Of a DNA stretch of 64,000 nt, positions 48,036 through 58,127 are shown piece by piece. This DNA is from an uncultured Chitinophagaceae bacterium (GTDB taxonomy: Bacteria; Bacteroidota; Bacteroidia; Chitinophagales; Chitinophagaceae). Location: the NCBI GenBank assembly GCA_903883945.1, contig CAISCV010000051.1, forward strand, positions 31,835 to 95,834, in the 5' to 3' direction. The stretch's first letter is position 1. Every line of letters begins with the position of its first letter. The notes beneath the pieces were generated by a model. The model was given only the letters and a program-made list of their open reading frames with translations. It had not been told where the DNA came from and made no database searches. Position numbers and translations under genes: made by a program.

Positions 48036-48734
48036 TTAAGAGTTTCTTTCTATTGCTTCATCTAGCATTTTTCTGAAGGTATTTCCAATAGGAATAGTAT
48101 AGGTATCTATCGTAATTTCATTTTTGCTAATAAAATCTACCTGGTTCATTGCTACAATATAAGACCTATGCACACGCACAAACTCAACCGGGTGTAGCTT
48201 GCTCTCAAACTCTTTTAAGTTTTTGAGTGTAGTGAGTGGTGTCTTTTTCCCTTTTAAAAATATTTGGGTATAATCCTTTAAACCAGAGAAAAAAAGTACT
48301 TCACTGAGGGTTATCTTAATAAGTTTATAATCTGATTTGATAAATAGAAAATCCTTTTTTTCTACTGTTTCAATTTTATTTATACCAAAAACATAATCAC
48401 AGATATTTTTCTTGAGCGACAAAACTCTTTCGAGGCTGATTGGTGTTTGGAGATAAGCAAATACCTGTTGAGAATTCACAAAGTTTTCTATTTCGGCACT
48501 TGTACCACTACATACTATCAGAGGGCGGCTATGTTGCTTTTTCAGCCATTTTAATATATTGTTAGTCAACGAAGAGATGGAGCAGATAATGACTGATGGA
48601 TAATCTATAGTAGAGTTGAAAAGAGCACTTTCATCAACAATCAGAACATTATTGGTAAAGTCAGTAGTAGATAAATAAGTTTGCAGAATGAGTGCCTCAG
48701 ACAACTCGTGATGAACAATATAAAAATGAATCAT
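48036..48734 (-). CDS. LytTR-domain transcriptional regulator with degenerate receiver
   Basis: C-terminal EVLFFSGLKDYTQIFLKGKKTPLTTLKNLKEFESKL..FVRVHRSYIVAMNQVD; the expected receiver Asp region reads VIICSISS. Confidence 0.88.
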   Translation of the reverse strand: MIHFYIVHHELSEALILQTYLSTTDFTNNVLIVDESALFNSTIDYPSVIICSISSLTNNILKWLKKQHSRPLIVCSGTSAEIENFVNSQQVFAYLQTPISLERVLSLKKNICDYVFGINKIETVEKKDFLFIKSDYKLIKITLSEVLFFSGLKDYTQIFLKGKKTPLTTLKNLKEFESKLHPVEFVRVHRSYIVAMNQVDFISKNEITIDTYTIPIGNTFRKMLDEAIERNS

Positions 48735-48826
48735 TGCTTGTGATTTATAAACAAAAGGATGTTAAATATAAAGTAGAGCGCTCTAATAATTAAAAATAAT
48801 TTACTTGATATAACTTATACATAAAA

Positions 48827-48857
48827 AAAGGGATTAATGTAGATTAACCCCTTTTTA
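48827..48857. terminator. Intrinsic terminator hairpin
   Basis: AAAAAGGGATTAAT-gtag-ATTAACCCCTTTTT. Confidence 0.65.
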
Positions 48858-48866
48858 AAGCATTTA

Positions 48867-49190
48867 TTATTTTTGAATTCCAAGGCTATCTAACTCCCTA
48901 GAGGAAACTGCCGGCAACCCTACTCTTTTTTTCATTTTGCTTATTACCAAGTTTGCAACTTTAAGAGCTTGCTCTTTAGTAGTAAACTCTTTGTTTCCCT
49001 CAACAGCAGGGATTACGTGTTGAGTAATATACAACTTATTACTAACTAAAATCTGATATCCCCATCCATTGTCGAGATGCAAAGCTCGAGCTTCTATCTT
49101 ATCTGCATCTTTAGTATACAATAACACAGAAGTGATGTATGCAATTACTGAGAATGCAAAAAGAATATATATCCAATTTTTTTTAATCAT
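48867..49190 (-). CDS. DUF4907-like protein
   Basis: WGYQILVSNKLYITQHVIPAVEGNKEFTTKEQALKVANLVISKMKK. Confidence 0.7.
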   Translation of the reverse strand: MIKKNWIYILFAFSVIAYITSVLLYTKDADKIEARALHLDNGWGYQILVSNKLYITQHVIPAVEGNKEFTTKEQALKVANLVISKMKKRVGLPAVSSRELDSLGIQK

Positions 49191-50298
49191 CCGTGTTTAA
49201 AGCTGTGTAAGGTTGAAATTCTTCTAAATCATCAAAATAGGTTCCGCCAGCTTTACCTAAAGAAACAAATCCTCTACCATTTATTACAAATGCCACTCCA
49301 CCTTCGCGACCTGAACGTTCAAAATTTGATTTGCGACTCCATAGGTCATTATTAAAATCATACGCCCATGTTTTTTGGGTATAACCTCCATTTACACCAG
49401 CAGAAATGTAAGCAGAATCCCCCATTACAAATCCAACCCCACTATTACGAATAATGTCAGAATAATCATCATCATAGTTCTGAGTACTCGCATTGCTAAT
49501 TACCTTGAGACCTTTCCAAAGGTTAGTAGTAGGATCGTAAGCCCAGAAATCGTTGATGTTAGTACCACCACTTCCCAAGCCCGTTACAACATAACCAAGT
49601 GTTTTACCAGATGCTTTGTCTGTATGTACAAAACTAATTGCCATCATACGTTTAAACCCAGCATTGCTGTAAACTGGTCCACCTGAAGTAGTTGGAGGAG
49701 TCGTAGAAGTAGTCCCTAATGGTGCCATAGCAGACCAACTATCGTTTGATGGATCATATCTCCACAAATCTTTTTTGTATTCATTGTCATAACCACAAGT
49801 TACATAGCCATAGTCACCAATAGCGAATGCTGTAGCACCATAACGACCTGTAACTACTGGAGACGCACCTGCAGCAAAATTTGCTTTTCTAGACCAAGAG
49901 TTGGTAGCAACATTATATGCCCAAGTATCGGAGAACTTATTATAACCATCAGTACCGGTAGTAACATAACCAATCTTACCAATGGCAAAAGCAACTGCAC
50001 CATTTCTTGCTGGAGCAGAATCTGCACCAGAAGAAGGCATGTAAGCTTTTTGTTGCCAAGAGTTTGAGATATTGAAAGACCACAAATCATTATATCTTAC
50101 ACTACCATCATAGCCTGTTCCAACATAAGCAGTGTCTCCTACGGTAAAAGAAACTGCTTGAAATCTTGCATTGGCAGGAGATTCGGCACGTGTTACCCAG
50201 TTACCGCTTTGTAATGGATTCGTGGTGGTGTTGTTGCAAGCAAGCAGTAACAAAACGACACTCGCAGGTAAGAAAAAGAAATACTTAATTAACTTCAT
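49183..50298 (-). CDS. Kelch beta-propeller lipoprotein
   Basis: LLLLACNN lipobox; repeated DLWSFN / DTWAYN / DLWRYD / DFWAYD kelch units; start 50298 preferred. Confidence 0.9.
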   Translation of the reverse strand: MKLIKYFFFLPASVVLLLLACNNTTTNPLQSGNWVTRAESPANARFQAVSFTVGDTAYVGTGYDGSVRYNDLWSFNISNSWQQKAYMPSSGADSAPARNGAVAFAIGKIGYVTTGTDGYNKFSDTWAYNVATNSWSRKANFAAGASPVVTGRYGATAFAIGDYGYVTCGYDNEYKKDLWRYDPSNDSWSAMAPLGTTSTTPPTTSGGPVYSNAGFKRMMAISFVHTDKASGKTLGYVVTGLGSGGTNINDFWAYDPTTNLWKGLKVISNASTQNYDDDYSDIIRNSGVGFVMGDSAYISAGVNGGYTQKTWAYDFNNDLWSRKSNFERSGREGGVAFVINGRGFVSLGKAGGTYFDDLEEFQPYTALNTDD

Positions 50299-50613
50299 TG
50301 TTCTAAAATTTTCGCTGAAATTATAAGTGGCAGTGTTAGACAAATAGTTAAAATGGATTTTCAAGTATATTTTACTGATTAATGATTGTTTTATGCCTAT
50401 CAAATGCCAATTTTGGGTATTGATAAAATACTTTTATTTCACAATTCAATACAATTAGTAAATAAGTAAATATTAAAAGACAAAAATTAATTAATCATCG
50501 TTATATTGACATCATTCATCCATAGTAACAATTTTGTAACAGGCAGTAATTATAGTATTGCCAATGTTGCAAAGTATTCCATTACTTTTGGCAGCTTCAT
50601 ATAACAAATACTT

Positions 50614-51972
50614 ATGCGATTAAAGCAAACTATCTATTTTTTCTTCCTCGTCTTTTTCAGCTTGACAGCTTGTCAAAAAGTAGATATCCAATATGGTACA
50701 CAAGTATTGGACAACCAATATACCCAGGTTGTAAGTATAGACACTTTTACCACAAGCCTATCTACTGTATACATCGACTCATTTCCAACTTCGGGTACGG
50801 GTGTCACTTTATTGGGAGGATATACAGATACTTCATTTGGAAGAATTGACACAAAGTGTTATTTCGACTTAAATCCACCATCATACCAAAAAGTGTATGA
50901 TAGCACAAGGTTCGACTCTTTAAGATTGATTCTTAGGCTAAACAGAAGTTATTATGGAGATACAACTCAACCAATCCATATTGACGTACGTCAGATTTCT
51001 CAGCAAATACTATTTCCTCAAAATGTATACAGTTTCTATAATGTAGATAAATTTCCTGTTTATCCAGATTTGATAGGATCAGGTGACTTCTTAGTACACC
51101 CTACTTACTACACAGATTCAATTAGTATCAAATTGAGTGATTTGCTCGGAAAAAAATTATTAGATAAGCTAAAAAATCCAACGGATTTAGACTTACAGAA
51201 TAGTGATAACTTCCTTCATTACTTTAATGGTATTTGTCTTAGTGGAAATGCTAGTAATAAGCTAATCTTGAACTGTACCGATGCCATAGTAATGCGATTA
51301 ACTTATTCTAAGCCAGGGCCTGATACACTAGAAAGGCACTACATAGATTTTACACTCGGCAATAAAGAACATCATTTCAACAATATTCAGGTTGATAGAA
51401 GTAAAACAGCATTAAAGAACATTAGCCACTACGACAGCATCATTCCTAGCAATCAATTGAATAACAGAGCGTACAGTCAATATGCCTCTGGCGTAATGAC
51501 CAAAATAACATTCCCAACTCTTCACAATTTATTAAAAGTTCCCTATTACTCAAAGATTCTTTCTGCGCAACTTAAGATAGTACCCGTTCGGGGGACTTAT
51601 GATACTTACTATTTTCTACCCCCTTCCTTAAATTTAGTTACAACCAACTTAACTAATTTACAAGGAGGTGCTTTAACATCTCCTGGTTCTAATAGTGCCG
51701 AAAATGGAAATCTATTTACCGATTATACAAATGGGGATAATACGGCTTATACCTATGACGTATCTAATTACATAAAGGCTTTAATAACAAATCCTTTGGC
51801 ATATAGCTATTCGCTTAATAATGCTCCTGCAAATAATTATGGATTGCTTTTGGTACCACCATCTCCTGCTTCATTAACGCAATTCTCAAGAATCATTTTG
51901 GGTGATCAGAATCAACCTAAAAACTTCAGGACTATATTGCAGATAAACTATCTAACAGTTCAACCACAATAA
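50614..51972 (+). CDS. DUF4270-like surface lipoprotein
   Basis: SLTACQK lipobox; LGGYTDTSFGRIDTKCYFDL. Confidence 0.8.
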   Translation: MRLKQTIYFFFLVFFSLTACQKVDIQYGTQVLDNQYTQVVSIDTFTTSLSTVYIDSFPTSGTGVTLLGGYTDTSFGRIDTKCYFDLNPPSYQKVYDSTRFDSLRLILRLNRSYYGDTTQPIHIDVRQISQQILFPQNVYSFYNVDKFPVYPDLIGSGDFLVHPTYYTDSISIKLSDLLGKKLLDKLKNPTDLDLQNSDNFLHYFNGICLSGNASNKLILNCTDAIVMRLTYSKPGPDTLERHYIDFTLGNKEHHFNNIQVDRSKTALKNISHYDSIIPSNQLNNRAYSQYASGVMTKITFPTLHNLLKVPYYSKILSAQLKIVPVRGTYDTYYFLPPSLNLVTTNLTNLQGGALTSPGSNSAENGNLFTDYTNGDNTAYTYDVSNYIKALITNPLAYSYSLNNAPANNYGLLLVPPSPASLTQFSRIILGDQNQPKNFRTILQINYLTVQPQ

Positions 51973-51985
51973 GCAAACAACTAAC

Positions 51986-53260
51986 ATGATTAAGAGAATT
52001 ATTTTAAATATAGCTGCTATTGTTTGTTTGCAACAGGTAGTTTTTTCACAAAACAACAATTCTCCTTATTCCATTTATGGCATAGGAGATATTGAGCAAA
52101 GCAGCTTTGATAGAACATCGGGGATGGGTCATTCAGGAATGGCACTCACCTCCAATAGATTCCTGTACAATTCAAATCCTGCATCATTGAGTGGGTTAGA
52201 TGATAAGTTTTTTAATTTTGAAATGTCAGGACGTGCGAAATTCATCAATTATTCTGGAGACCCAATAACAAATAGTTCAAGCTCCTCTTCGGATTTGCAG
52301 ATAAAGAAATTGAGCTTGGCAATAAAAATAAAGCCAAATTGGGGAATGAGTATTGGTTTGCTTCCATTTAGTAGTGCAAACTATTCATTTAGTTCTAACA
52401 AGTATATCCTTGGCGCAGGCAATGTTACGGTTCCTTCGTACTATCAAGGTTCGGGAAGCCTGAACCAGTTGTACTTTTCAAACAGTTATAATCTTTTCAA
52501 AAACTTCTCTCTAGGACTTCAGTCTTCATATCTTTTTGGTCAGTTTAGTCAGACCGAAAGTATCTTATCTACTTTTGCAACAGATAGTGGTCTTACTACT
52601 ACCCGAAAAAATGTAATTGGTGCCGCTTATTTCAAACCAGGCTTTCAGTACAATACGAAAGTGAATAGCAAACTTAAATTATACATCGGGGGAACTGCCA
52701 CATTCAAAACATCCTTGAATGGTGTTACCAGTTTGTCTGTAGCTGATGGAGGAAATACAGTGCCTACTCCACAAAATACTATTATAGATAATTATAAGAG
52801 TACCCCTTTTACATTGCCAGCCAAATATTCTGGAAGTATTGCGGCAAAACTGAAAGAAAAATATACGTTCTCAGTTGATTATTCTTTTCAGAATTGGAAC
52901 AGCCTCAATATGCAGGGAATTACCTACAAATTAGTTAACAGCAGTTTCTTAGGGGCTGGTTTTGAATTTGCAAAAATTCAGAAGTTCAGAGATATTAGCA
53001 TTGAAAGACATTTCTGGCAGGCTGGCGTGTTTTGTAACAACTCCTATTTGCAAATTAATGGACAACAGGTATCTACTTACGGCATTACTTTGGGAGGTGG
53101 AAAAAACTTTTTAAGAAGTAACCTTGGAATGCAGATAAATACAGAGCTTGGTGTTCGTGGAATGACAACAGGAAGCATGGTTCAAGAAAATTATGCTCAG
53201 ATAAATGTTATTTTAAGTTACAGAGACTTCTGGTTTGTAAAGGTTAAGCGCTTTGACTAG
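51986..53260 (+). CDS. Outer-membrane beta-barrel protein
   Basis: NNSPYSIYGIGDIEQSSFDRTSGMGHSGMALTS, frequent in outer-membrane proteins paired with DUF4270. Confidence 0.8.
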   Translation: MIKRIILNIAAIVCLQQVVFSQNNNSPYSIYGIGDIEQSSFDRTSGMGHSGMALTSNRFLYNSNPASLSGLDDKFFNFEMSGRAKFINYSGDPITNSSSSSSDLQIKKLSLAIKIKPNWGMSIGLLPFSSANYSFSSNKYILGAGNVTVPSYYQGSGSLNQLYFSNSYNLFKNFSLGLQSSYLFGQFSQTESILSTFATDSGLTTTRKNVIGAAYFKPGFQYNTKVNSKLKLYIGGTATFKTSLNGVTSLSVADGGNTVPTPQNTIIDNYKSTPFTLPAKYSGSIAAKLKEKYTFSVDYSFQNWNSLNMQGITYKLVNSSFLGAGFEFAKIQKFRDISIERHFWQAGVFCNNSYLQINGQQVSTYGITLGGGKNFLRSNLGMQINTELGVRGMTTGSMVQENYAQINVILSYRDFWFVKVKRFD

Positions 53261-53339
53261 GCATTAAACAGCTACACGCACATTTCATTTTCATTTTCAT
53301 ATAAATGGTTGATTCCTCCGCTTAAAAAAGGAACTTAAT

Positions 53340-54704
53340 ATGATAAAAAGAATTTTAATAAGTATACCGTTAATTGCTGGCAGCATTATTAGTATAGCAC
53401 AAACCCAAAAGGTGGTAGCCGATAAAATTGTTGGTCAGGTAGGAGATAAAATAGTCTTACTATCCGATATAAATAATGCAATTGCCGACTATAAACGCCA
53501 AGGACAGGAAGCACAGCTACCTCCCAATCCTGAATGTTCGTTCTTAGAAGGACAATTGATACAAAAAGCACTGGTATTACAGGCAGAAAAAGATTCATTG
53601 GTGGTGAGTGAAGATGATATTGAAGCCGGACTAGACAATCAGATTCGTGGTTTTATAAATGCATACGGATCTAAAGAGGTACTGGAGGAAATTGCCGGAA
53701 GAACGGTCTATCAAATCAAAGAAGACTTTAGGATTCCATTCAAAGAGCGTAAGTTAGCCGATCAGATGAGGGGAAAAATATTAGAGAACATAAAAGTTAC
53801 GCCTACCGAAGTAAAAGCATACTATAATAAAATTCCAAAAGATAGCCTGGCCTATTACGAAAGCCAGATTGAGATAAACCAAATTCAGTCTCAACCTAAA
53901 GCTAGTGCAGAAATAGAACAATTTTGTATCAGTCAATTATACGAATACAAAAGGCAAGCGGAAAGCGGTACTAAGAAGTTCGAACAATTGGTTAAGTTGA
54001 ACTCCGAAGATCCAGGTAGTAAGGATAATGGTGGACAATACAACATAAACAGAACCAATAAAGAGTTTGATCCTGCCTTTACAGCGGCTGCATTCAGGCT
54101 TAAAGATGGTCAGATATCTAATGTTGTAAAATCTAAGTTCGGCTATCACATTATTCAAATGGTAAGCAGATCGGGCGATGATGCACTTGTGAGGCATATC
54201 CTCAGAATCCCTCCCGTTACGGATGATGAAGTAGCAAAATCTATCCATAAATTAGATTCTGTAAGAACAATGATCAATAATGGTTGGCTAAGTTTTGGCG
54301 AGGCTGTAGATAAGTTCAGCGATGATGAAAGTAGTAAGTTTAATGGCGGTACGATTACTGCAAGAGACGGGTCATCGTTATTAAATATCGATCAGTTGGA
54401 TAAAGACTTGGTTGTAAGCATCAAAAATCTAAAGCCTGGAGAAATTTCTAAGCCAAGCACTTACACCGATGAAAGAGGAAGGAAGATGGTACGTATTGTA
54501 TATCTAAAAAATCGTACACAACCTCACAGAGAAAATTTAAAAGATGATTATAACCGTGTTGCTGAAAGGACTTTGGAAGAAAAAAAACACGAAGCCCTTA
54601 CAAAATGGTTTCAAAACCATTTGCCCAATTACTATATAACCATTGATGAAGCATATAAAGATTGTAATAGCCTTGCAGAATGGTGGAGATACTCTACTAA
54701 ATAA
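53340..54704 (+). CDS. SurA-like peptidyl-prolyl isomerase
   Basis: DKIVGQVGDKIVLLSDINNAI; parvulin GGQYNINRTNKEFDPAFTAAAFRLKDGQISNVVKSKFGYHIIQM. Confidence 0.93.
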   Translation: MIKRILISIPLIAGSIISIAQTQKVVADKIVGQVGDKIVLLSDINNAIADYKRQGQEAQLPPNPECSFLEGQLIQKALVLQAEKDSLVVSEDDIEAGLDNQIRGFINAYGSKEVLEEIAGRTVYQIKEDFRIPFKERKLADQMRGKILENIKVTPTEVKAYYNKIPKDSLAYYESQIEINQIQSQPKASAEIEQFCISQLYEYKRQAESGTKKFEQLVKLNSEDPGSKDNGGQYNINRTNKEFDPAFTAAAFRLKDGQISNVVKSKFGYHIIQMVSRSGDDALVRHILRIPPVTDDEVAKSIHKLDSVRTMINNGWLSFGEAVDKFSDDESSKFNGGTITARDGSSLLNIDQLDKDLVVSIKNLKPGEISKPSTYTDERGRKMVRIVYLKNRTQPHRENLKDDYNRVAERTLEEKKHEALTKWFQNHLPNYYITIDEAYKDCNSLAEWWRYSTK

Positions 54705-54726
54705 ACTCAAATATTAATTTCACAAC

Positions 54727-54767
54727 AAATGAGAAGGGATTTAGCAGTGCTAAATCCCTTCTCATTT
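54727..54767. terminator. Intrinsic terminator
   Basis: 19-bp perfect arms AAATGAGAAGGGATTTAGC-agt-GCTAAATCCCTTCTCATTT. Confidence 0.92.
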
Positions 54768-54842
54768 TGCTTTACTTGCATTGTGTTGATTTAGCTTTTG
54801 AAAATAATCCTATCTGTTATCTTTACACCATAAATATGCCCT

Positions 54843-55784
54843 ATGTTGTATAAGTGGTTGGTAATTGTATTAGTTTGTTTTTACTCTTTTATCAATGCAC
54901 CAGCAAAAGCACAACTCACTTACCAAACCATACGAATAGAATATGATAGCGGCTGGAATTACAAAAACCTCACACTCATTCCCATCAGATTTAAGGTAGA
55001 CGGTTACCCTTTATTTTATTTCCCTGCCAGATTAGTTTCGCTACATGAAGCCATGCAAAGCGGTAAACTAAAGTTTAAAGAGTTTTATTTCGAAAAAGAC
55101 GCTTCCGTAAGGTTATTAACCGTAGAGAATACAAGCAACAACTTTGTTTTACTTCAAAATGGTGAAATGATTACCGGAGGCAAACAAGATAGGATGCTTG
55201 CAGAATCTAAGATTATTTATCCCAATCAAAAAGACCAGTTTGTAGATGTATTTTGTATCGAACAAAGCCGATGGGATAAAAAGCCAAAACCTTTTAAATA
55301 TGCCGGAGATGCTGATGACGATTTGAAACGAATAATGGATCAAACCAATCAGCAACAGTTTATATGGAAGGAGATAGACAGACGTCTTTACACAAATGGT
55401 CAAATAAGCAAAACGGCTGCTTACCTAGATCTGCACAATAACCACGAGAAAGAAGATACGGCATACCTCAATTTCTTTAATCGCAAGATGCAAGCTAGCG
55501 ACAGTATGTTTGCAGGGTTCATTGCCATCACAGATACAATTGTAATTAGTTGTGAAGTATTTGCAACCACCTCTCTTACAACTGCAAGCTACCAAAGTAT
55601 GCTACAGGGATGGGTAAGTAGTGCGGTTTTAAATGGGAAAGCACCAGATTTACCCTATAAAAAATTGAAAATATTTACGGATGCCCTTTTTGATAATGAA
55701 GAGAAACAGAAAATATTTCTTCAAAAGCATGGCAAAGCGTTTATTTGCGAAAAGAAAGTGTTTCACCTGGTGGCACATGGATAA
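54843..55784 (+). CDS. Secreted ARPP-1-like domain protein
   Basis: NNFVLLQNGEMITGGKQDRMLAESKIIYPNQKDQFVDVFCIEQSRW resembles the ARPP-1 core; N-terminal signal peptide. Confidence 0.55.
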   Translation: MLYKWLVIVLVCFYSFINAPAKAQLTYQTIRIEYDSGWNYKNLTLIPIRFKVDGYPLFYFPARLVSLHEAMQSGKLKFKEFYFEKDASVRLLTVENTSNNFVLLQNGEMITGGKQDRMLAESKIIYPNQKDQFVDVFCIEQSRWDKKPKPFKYAGDADDDLKRIMDQTNQQQFIWKEIDRRLYTNGQISKTAAYLDLHNNHEKEDTAYLNFFNRKMQASDSMFAGFIAITDTIVISCEVFATTSLTTASYQSMLQGWVSSAVLNGKAPDLPYKKLKIFTDALFDNEEKQKIFLQKHGKAFICEKKVFHLVAHG

Positions 55785-55866
55785 TTGATAGTGGTTAATA
55801 ATTAGTAGTTAATACTTTAACAACTAATATCTAATTACTAACAACTAATCATTAACAACTAAAAGT
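55785..55866. repeat. 7-nt periodic intergenic repeat
   Basis: TAGTGGT TAATAAT TAGTAGT TAATACT TTAACAA CTAATAT CTAATTA CTAACAA CTAATCA TTAACAA CTAAAAG. Confidence 0.75.
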
Positions 55867-56484
55867 ATGTATCTAGTATCTACACCTTGGTGGCTTAGAA
55901 GATTATATCCAACCTTATGTTGGCAGGTGAACACAGTGGAGAAGGATATTTACCTCACTTTTGATGATGGTCCCCACGAAACAGCTACTCCGTTTGTACT
56001 AAATACTTTACAACAGTATAATGCCAAAGCAACCTTTTTTTGTATTGGTAATAATGTTCGAAAACACAAAGAAATATATAATAGAATTTTTTCGGAAGGT
56101 CATTCGGTAGGCAATCATACCGAGCATCACCTGAAAGGATGGAAAACAAGGGACTACAATTATTTAAAAGACATCTCTATAGCCGAGCAATCCATTCATT
56201 CACCCCTTTTTCGTCCTCCTTATGGCCGTATCAAACGCTCACAGATAAAGAAATTGCAAGAAGTTTCATCTCCTATGAAAATAATAATGTGGTCGGTGTT
56301 AAGTGGCGATTTTGATGCTACTATATCCGGAGAAAGGTGCCTGAAAAATGTGATAAAGCATACCAAAGAGGGTAGCATTGTTGTGTTTCATGATAGTGCC
56401 AAAGCTTGGGATAGATTGCACGATGCTTTGCCAAAAGTATTGAAACATTATACCGAAAAAGGATTTCAATTCAAAGCATTATAA
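55867..56484 (+). CDS. Polysaccharide deacetylase family protein
   Basis: IYLTFDDGPHETATPFVL, HSVGNHTEHH, FRPPYGR motifs. Confidence 0.95.
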   Translation: MYLVSTPWWLRRLYPTLCWQVNTVEKDIYLTFDDGPHETATPFVLNTLQQYNAKATFFCIGNNVRKHKEIYNRIFSEGHSVGNHTEHHLKGWKTRDYNYLKDISIAEQSIHSPLFRPPYGRIKRSQIKKLQEVSSPMKIIMWSVLSGDFDATISGERCLKNVIKHTKEGSIVVFHDSAKAWDRLHDALPKVLKHYTEKGFQFKAL

Positions 56485-56737
56485 CCACCTATTATTTTGC
56501 TTCCGTTTAGGTATGAAGGGATAGGGTTTAAAAAAGAAGGCAGAGGTAGAAACCTTAGCCTGTTATAATCCGTACCCTATGAAAACAATCTTCAATCTAT
56601 TTAAACCGGTATTTCCTCCGTTTATTCTGTCGCTATTTCGGTAGCTTTTATTAAACGGGTACTATTGTTCTTTTATTTTCTAACAGATAAATTTATTTTA
56701 TTGTGTTTAGGACATAAATTATTTTAAAATTTGCACC

Positions 56738-57502
56738 ATGAATTTGATAGATACGCATTGCCACCTCTATTCAGAAGAATTTGAGGGTGATATAGACGCT
56801 GTTATTGGCCGTGCAAAGGCTGAAGGGGTAACAAAGTTCTATTTGCCTGCCATAGATAGTTCTTGTTTGGAGGCTATGTTGTTGTTGGAACAAAAATTTC
56901 CCAACGAATGCATTGCTATGATGGGCTTGCATCCTTGTTATGTAAAAGAAAATTATAAAGAGGAGTTGGCTATAGTAGAAACACAATTAGCAGCACGAAA
57001 TTTTGCCGCAATAGGAGAAATAGGGCTAGACTTTTATTGGGATAAAACATTTACAACCCAACAATATGAGGCTTTTGAGCAGCAGATGCAATGGGCCCTG
57101 CACAAACAATTGCCCATTGTAATACATACCCGCAATGCCATGCAAGAAACCTTGGAAAGGGTAAAGCCATTTGCCGCAAAAGGACTAAAAGGAATCTTCC
57201 ACTGCTTTAGTGGTAGCTATGAAAGTGCAAAACAGATAGTTGATATGGACTTTTTGTTGGGAATCGGGGGCGTTATTACCTATAAGAATGCCGGATTGCC
57301 CGAAGCCCTCAAGAATATCCCTGTAGACTATCTGGTTTTAGAAACAGATGCACCCTATCTTACCCCTGTACCTTTTAGAGGGAAAAGAAATGAAAGCAGT
57401 TACCTGAAATATATTATTGAAAAGCTAGCTGAGGTAAAAGAAATATCTATGGAAGCACTTGCAGCTATCACAACATCTAATGCTGAGAAGCTTTTTAAAT
57501 AA
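56738..57502 (+). CDS. TatD family metal-dependent hydrolase
   Basis: LIDTHCHLY, AIGEIGLDFYW, GIFHCFSGS, ETDAPYLTP. Confidence 0.96.
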   Translation: MNLIDTHCHLYSEEFEGDIDAVIGRAKAEGVTKFYLPAIDSSCLEAMLLLEQKFPNECIAMMGLHPCYVKENYKEELAIVETQLAARNFAAIGEIGLDFYWDKTFTTQQYEAFEQQMQWALHKQLPIVIHTRNAMQETLERVKPFAAKGLKGIFHCFSGSYESAKQIVDMDFLLGIGGVITYKNAGLPEALKNIPVDYLVLETDAPYLTPVPFRGKRNESSYLKYIIEKLAEVKEISMEALAAITTSNAEKLFK

Positions 57503-57565
57503 GGAGGCAAGTTGCAAGTTTCAAGTTACAGGTTATTAGTAACCTGAATCCTGTATCCACTTCAT
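57503..57565. repeat. 7-nt periodic intergenic repeat
   Basis: GCAAGTT TCAAGTT ACAGGTT ATTAGTA ACCTGAA TCCTGTA; CAGGTTA/TAACCTG hairpin. Confidence 0.65.
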
Positions 57566-57653
57566 TCCACAATTCCCACTTGTTAATAATTTCTTAATGT
57601 ATAAAATGGTTGATTGCTTCAATTAACTCGTAACTTTCCCAAAACTTATTTAT

Positions 57654-58127
57654 ATGAGATGGAGAAAGTTCAACGGCGAAACAATCAACCTCCCTATTAA
57701 GGAAGCAGTAGCAGAAGCAATCAGGTCGGAAGTAGCAAAAGGAACTAAGCTAAAAGTGTGCATTGGCACCGATAGCCAGGTGAAAGGTGCTGAAACCGAA
57801 TTTGCGACAGTAATTGTTTTCTTAAGGGAACATGCAGGTGGGTTTATGTACATCCACAATGAAAAGTCTAAGCAAAAGTTCCATTTAAAAGAACGGATGC
57901 TGAGTGAAGTAGCTAAAAGCATTGAAATTGCTTATGCCCTTTGCGACTTGTTTATTGAGTTTAAAGTAGATATGGAAGTACATGCAGACATCAACACAAA
58001 TCCTGCTTTTAAAAGTAATGATGCGTTGAAAGAAGCGATGGGTTATATCCTAGGGATGGGATTTGCTTTTAAAGCCAAGCCCGAAGCCTTTGCAAGTAGC
58101 TGCTGTGCCGACAAAATGGTGAACTAG
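57654..58127 (+). CDS. YkuK-like ribonuclease H-like protein
   Basis: VCIGTDSQVKGAETEFATVIVFLREHAGG...VDMEVHADINTNPAFKSND. Confidence 0.85.
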   Translation: MRWRKFNGETINLPIKEAVAEAIRSEVAKGTKLKVCIGTDSQVKGAETEFATVIVFLREHAGGFMYIHNEKSKQKFHLKERMLSEVAKSIEIAYALCDLFIEFKVDMEVHADINTNPAFKSNDALKEAMGYILGMGFAFKAKPEAFASSCCADKMVN

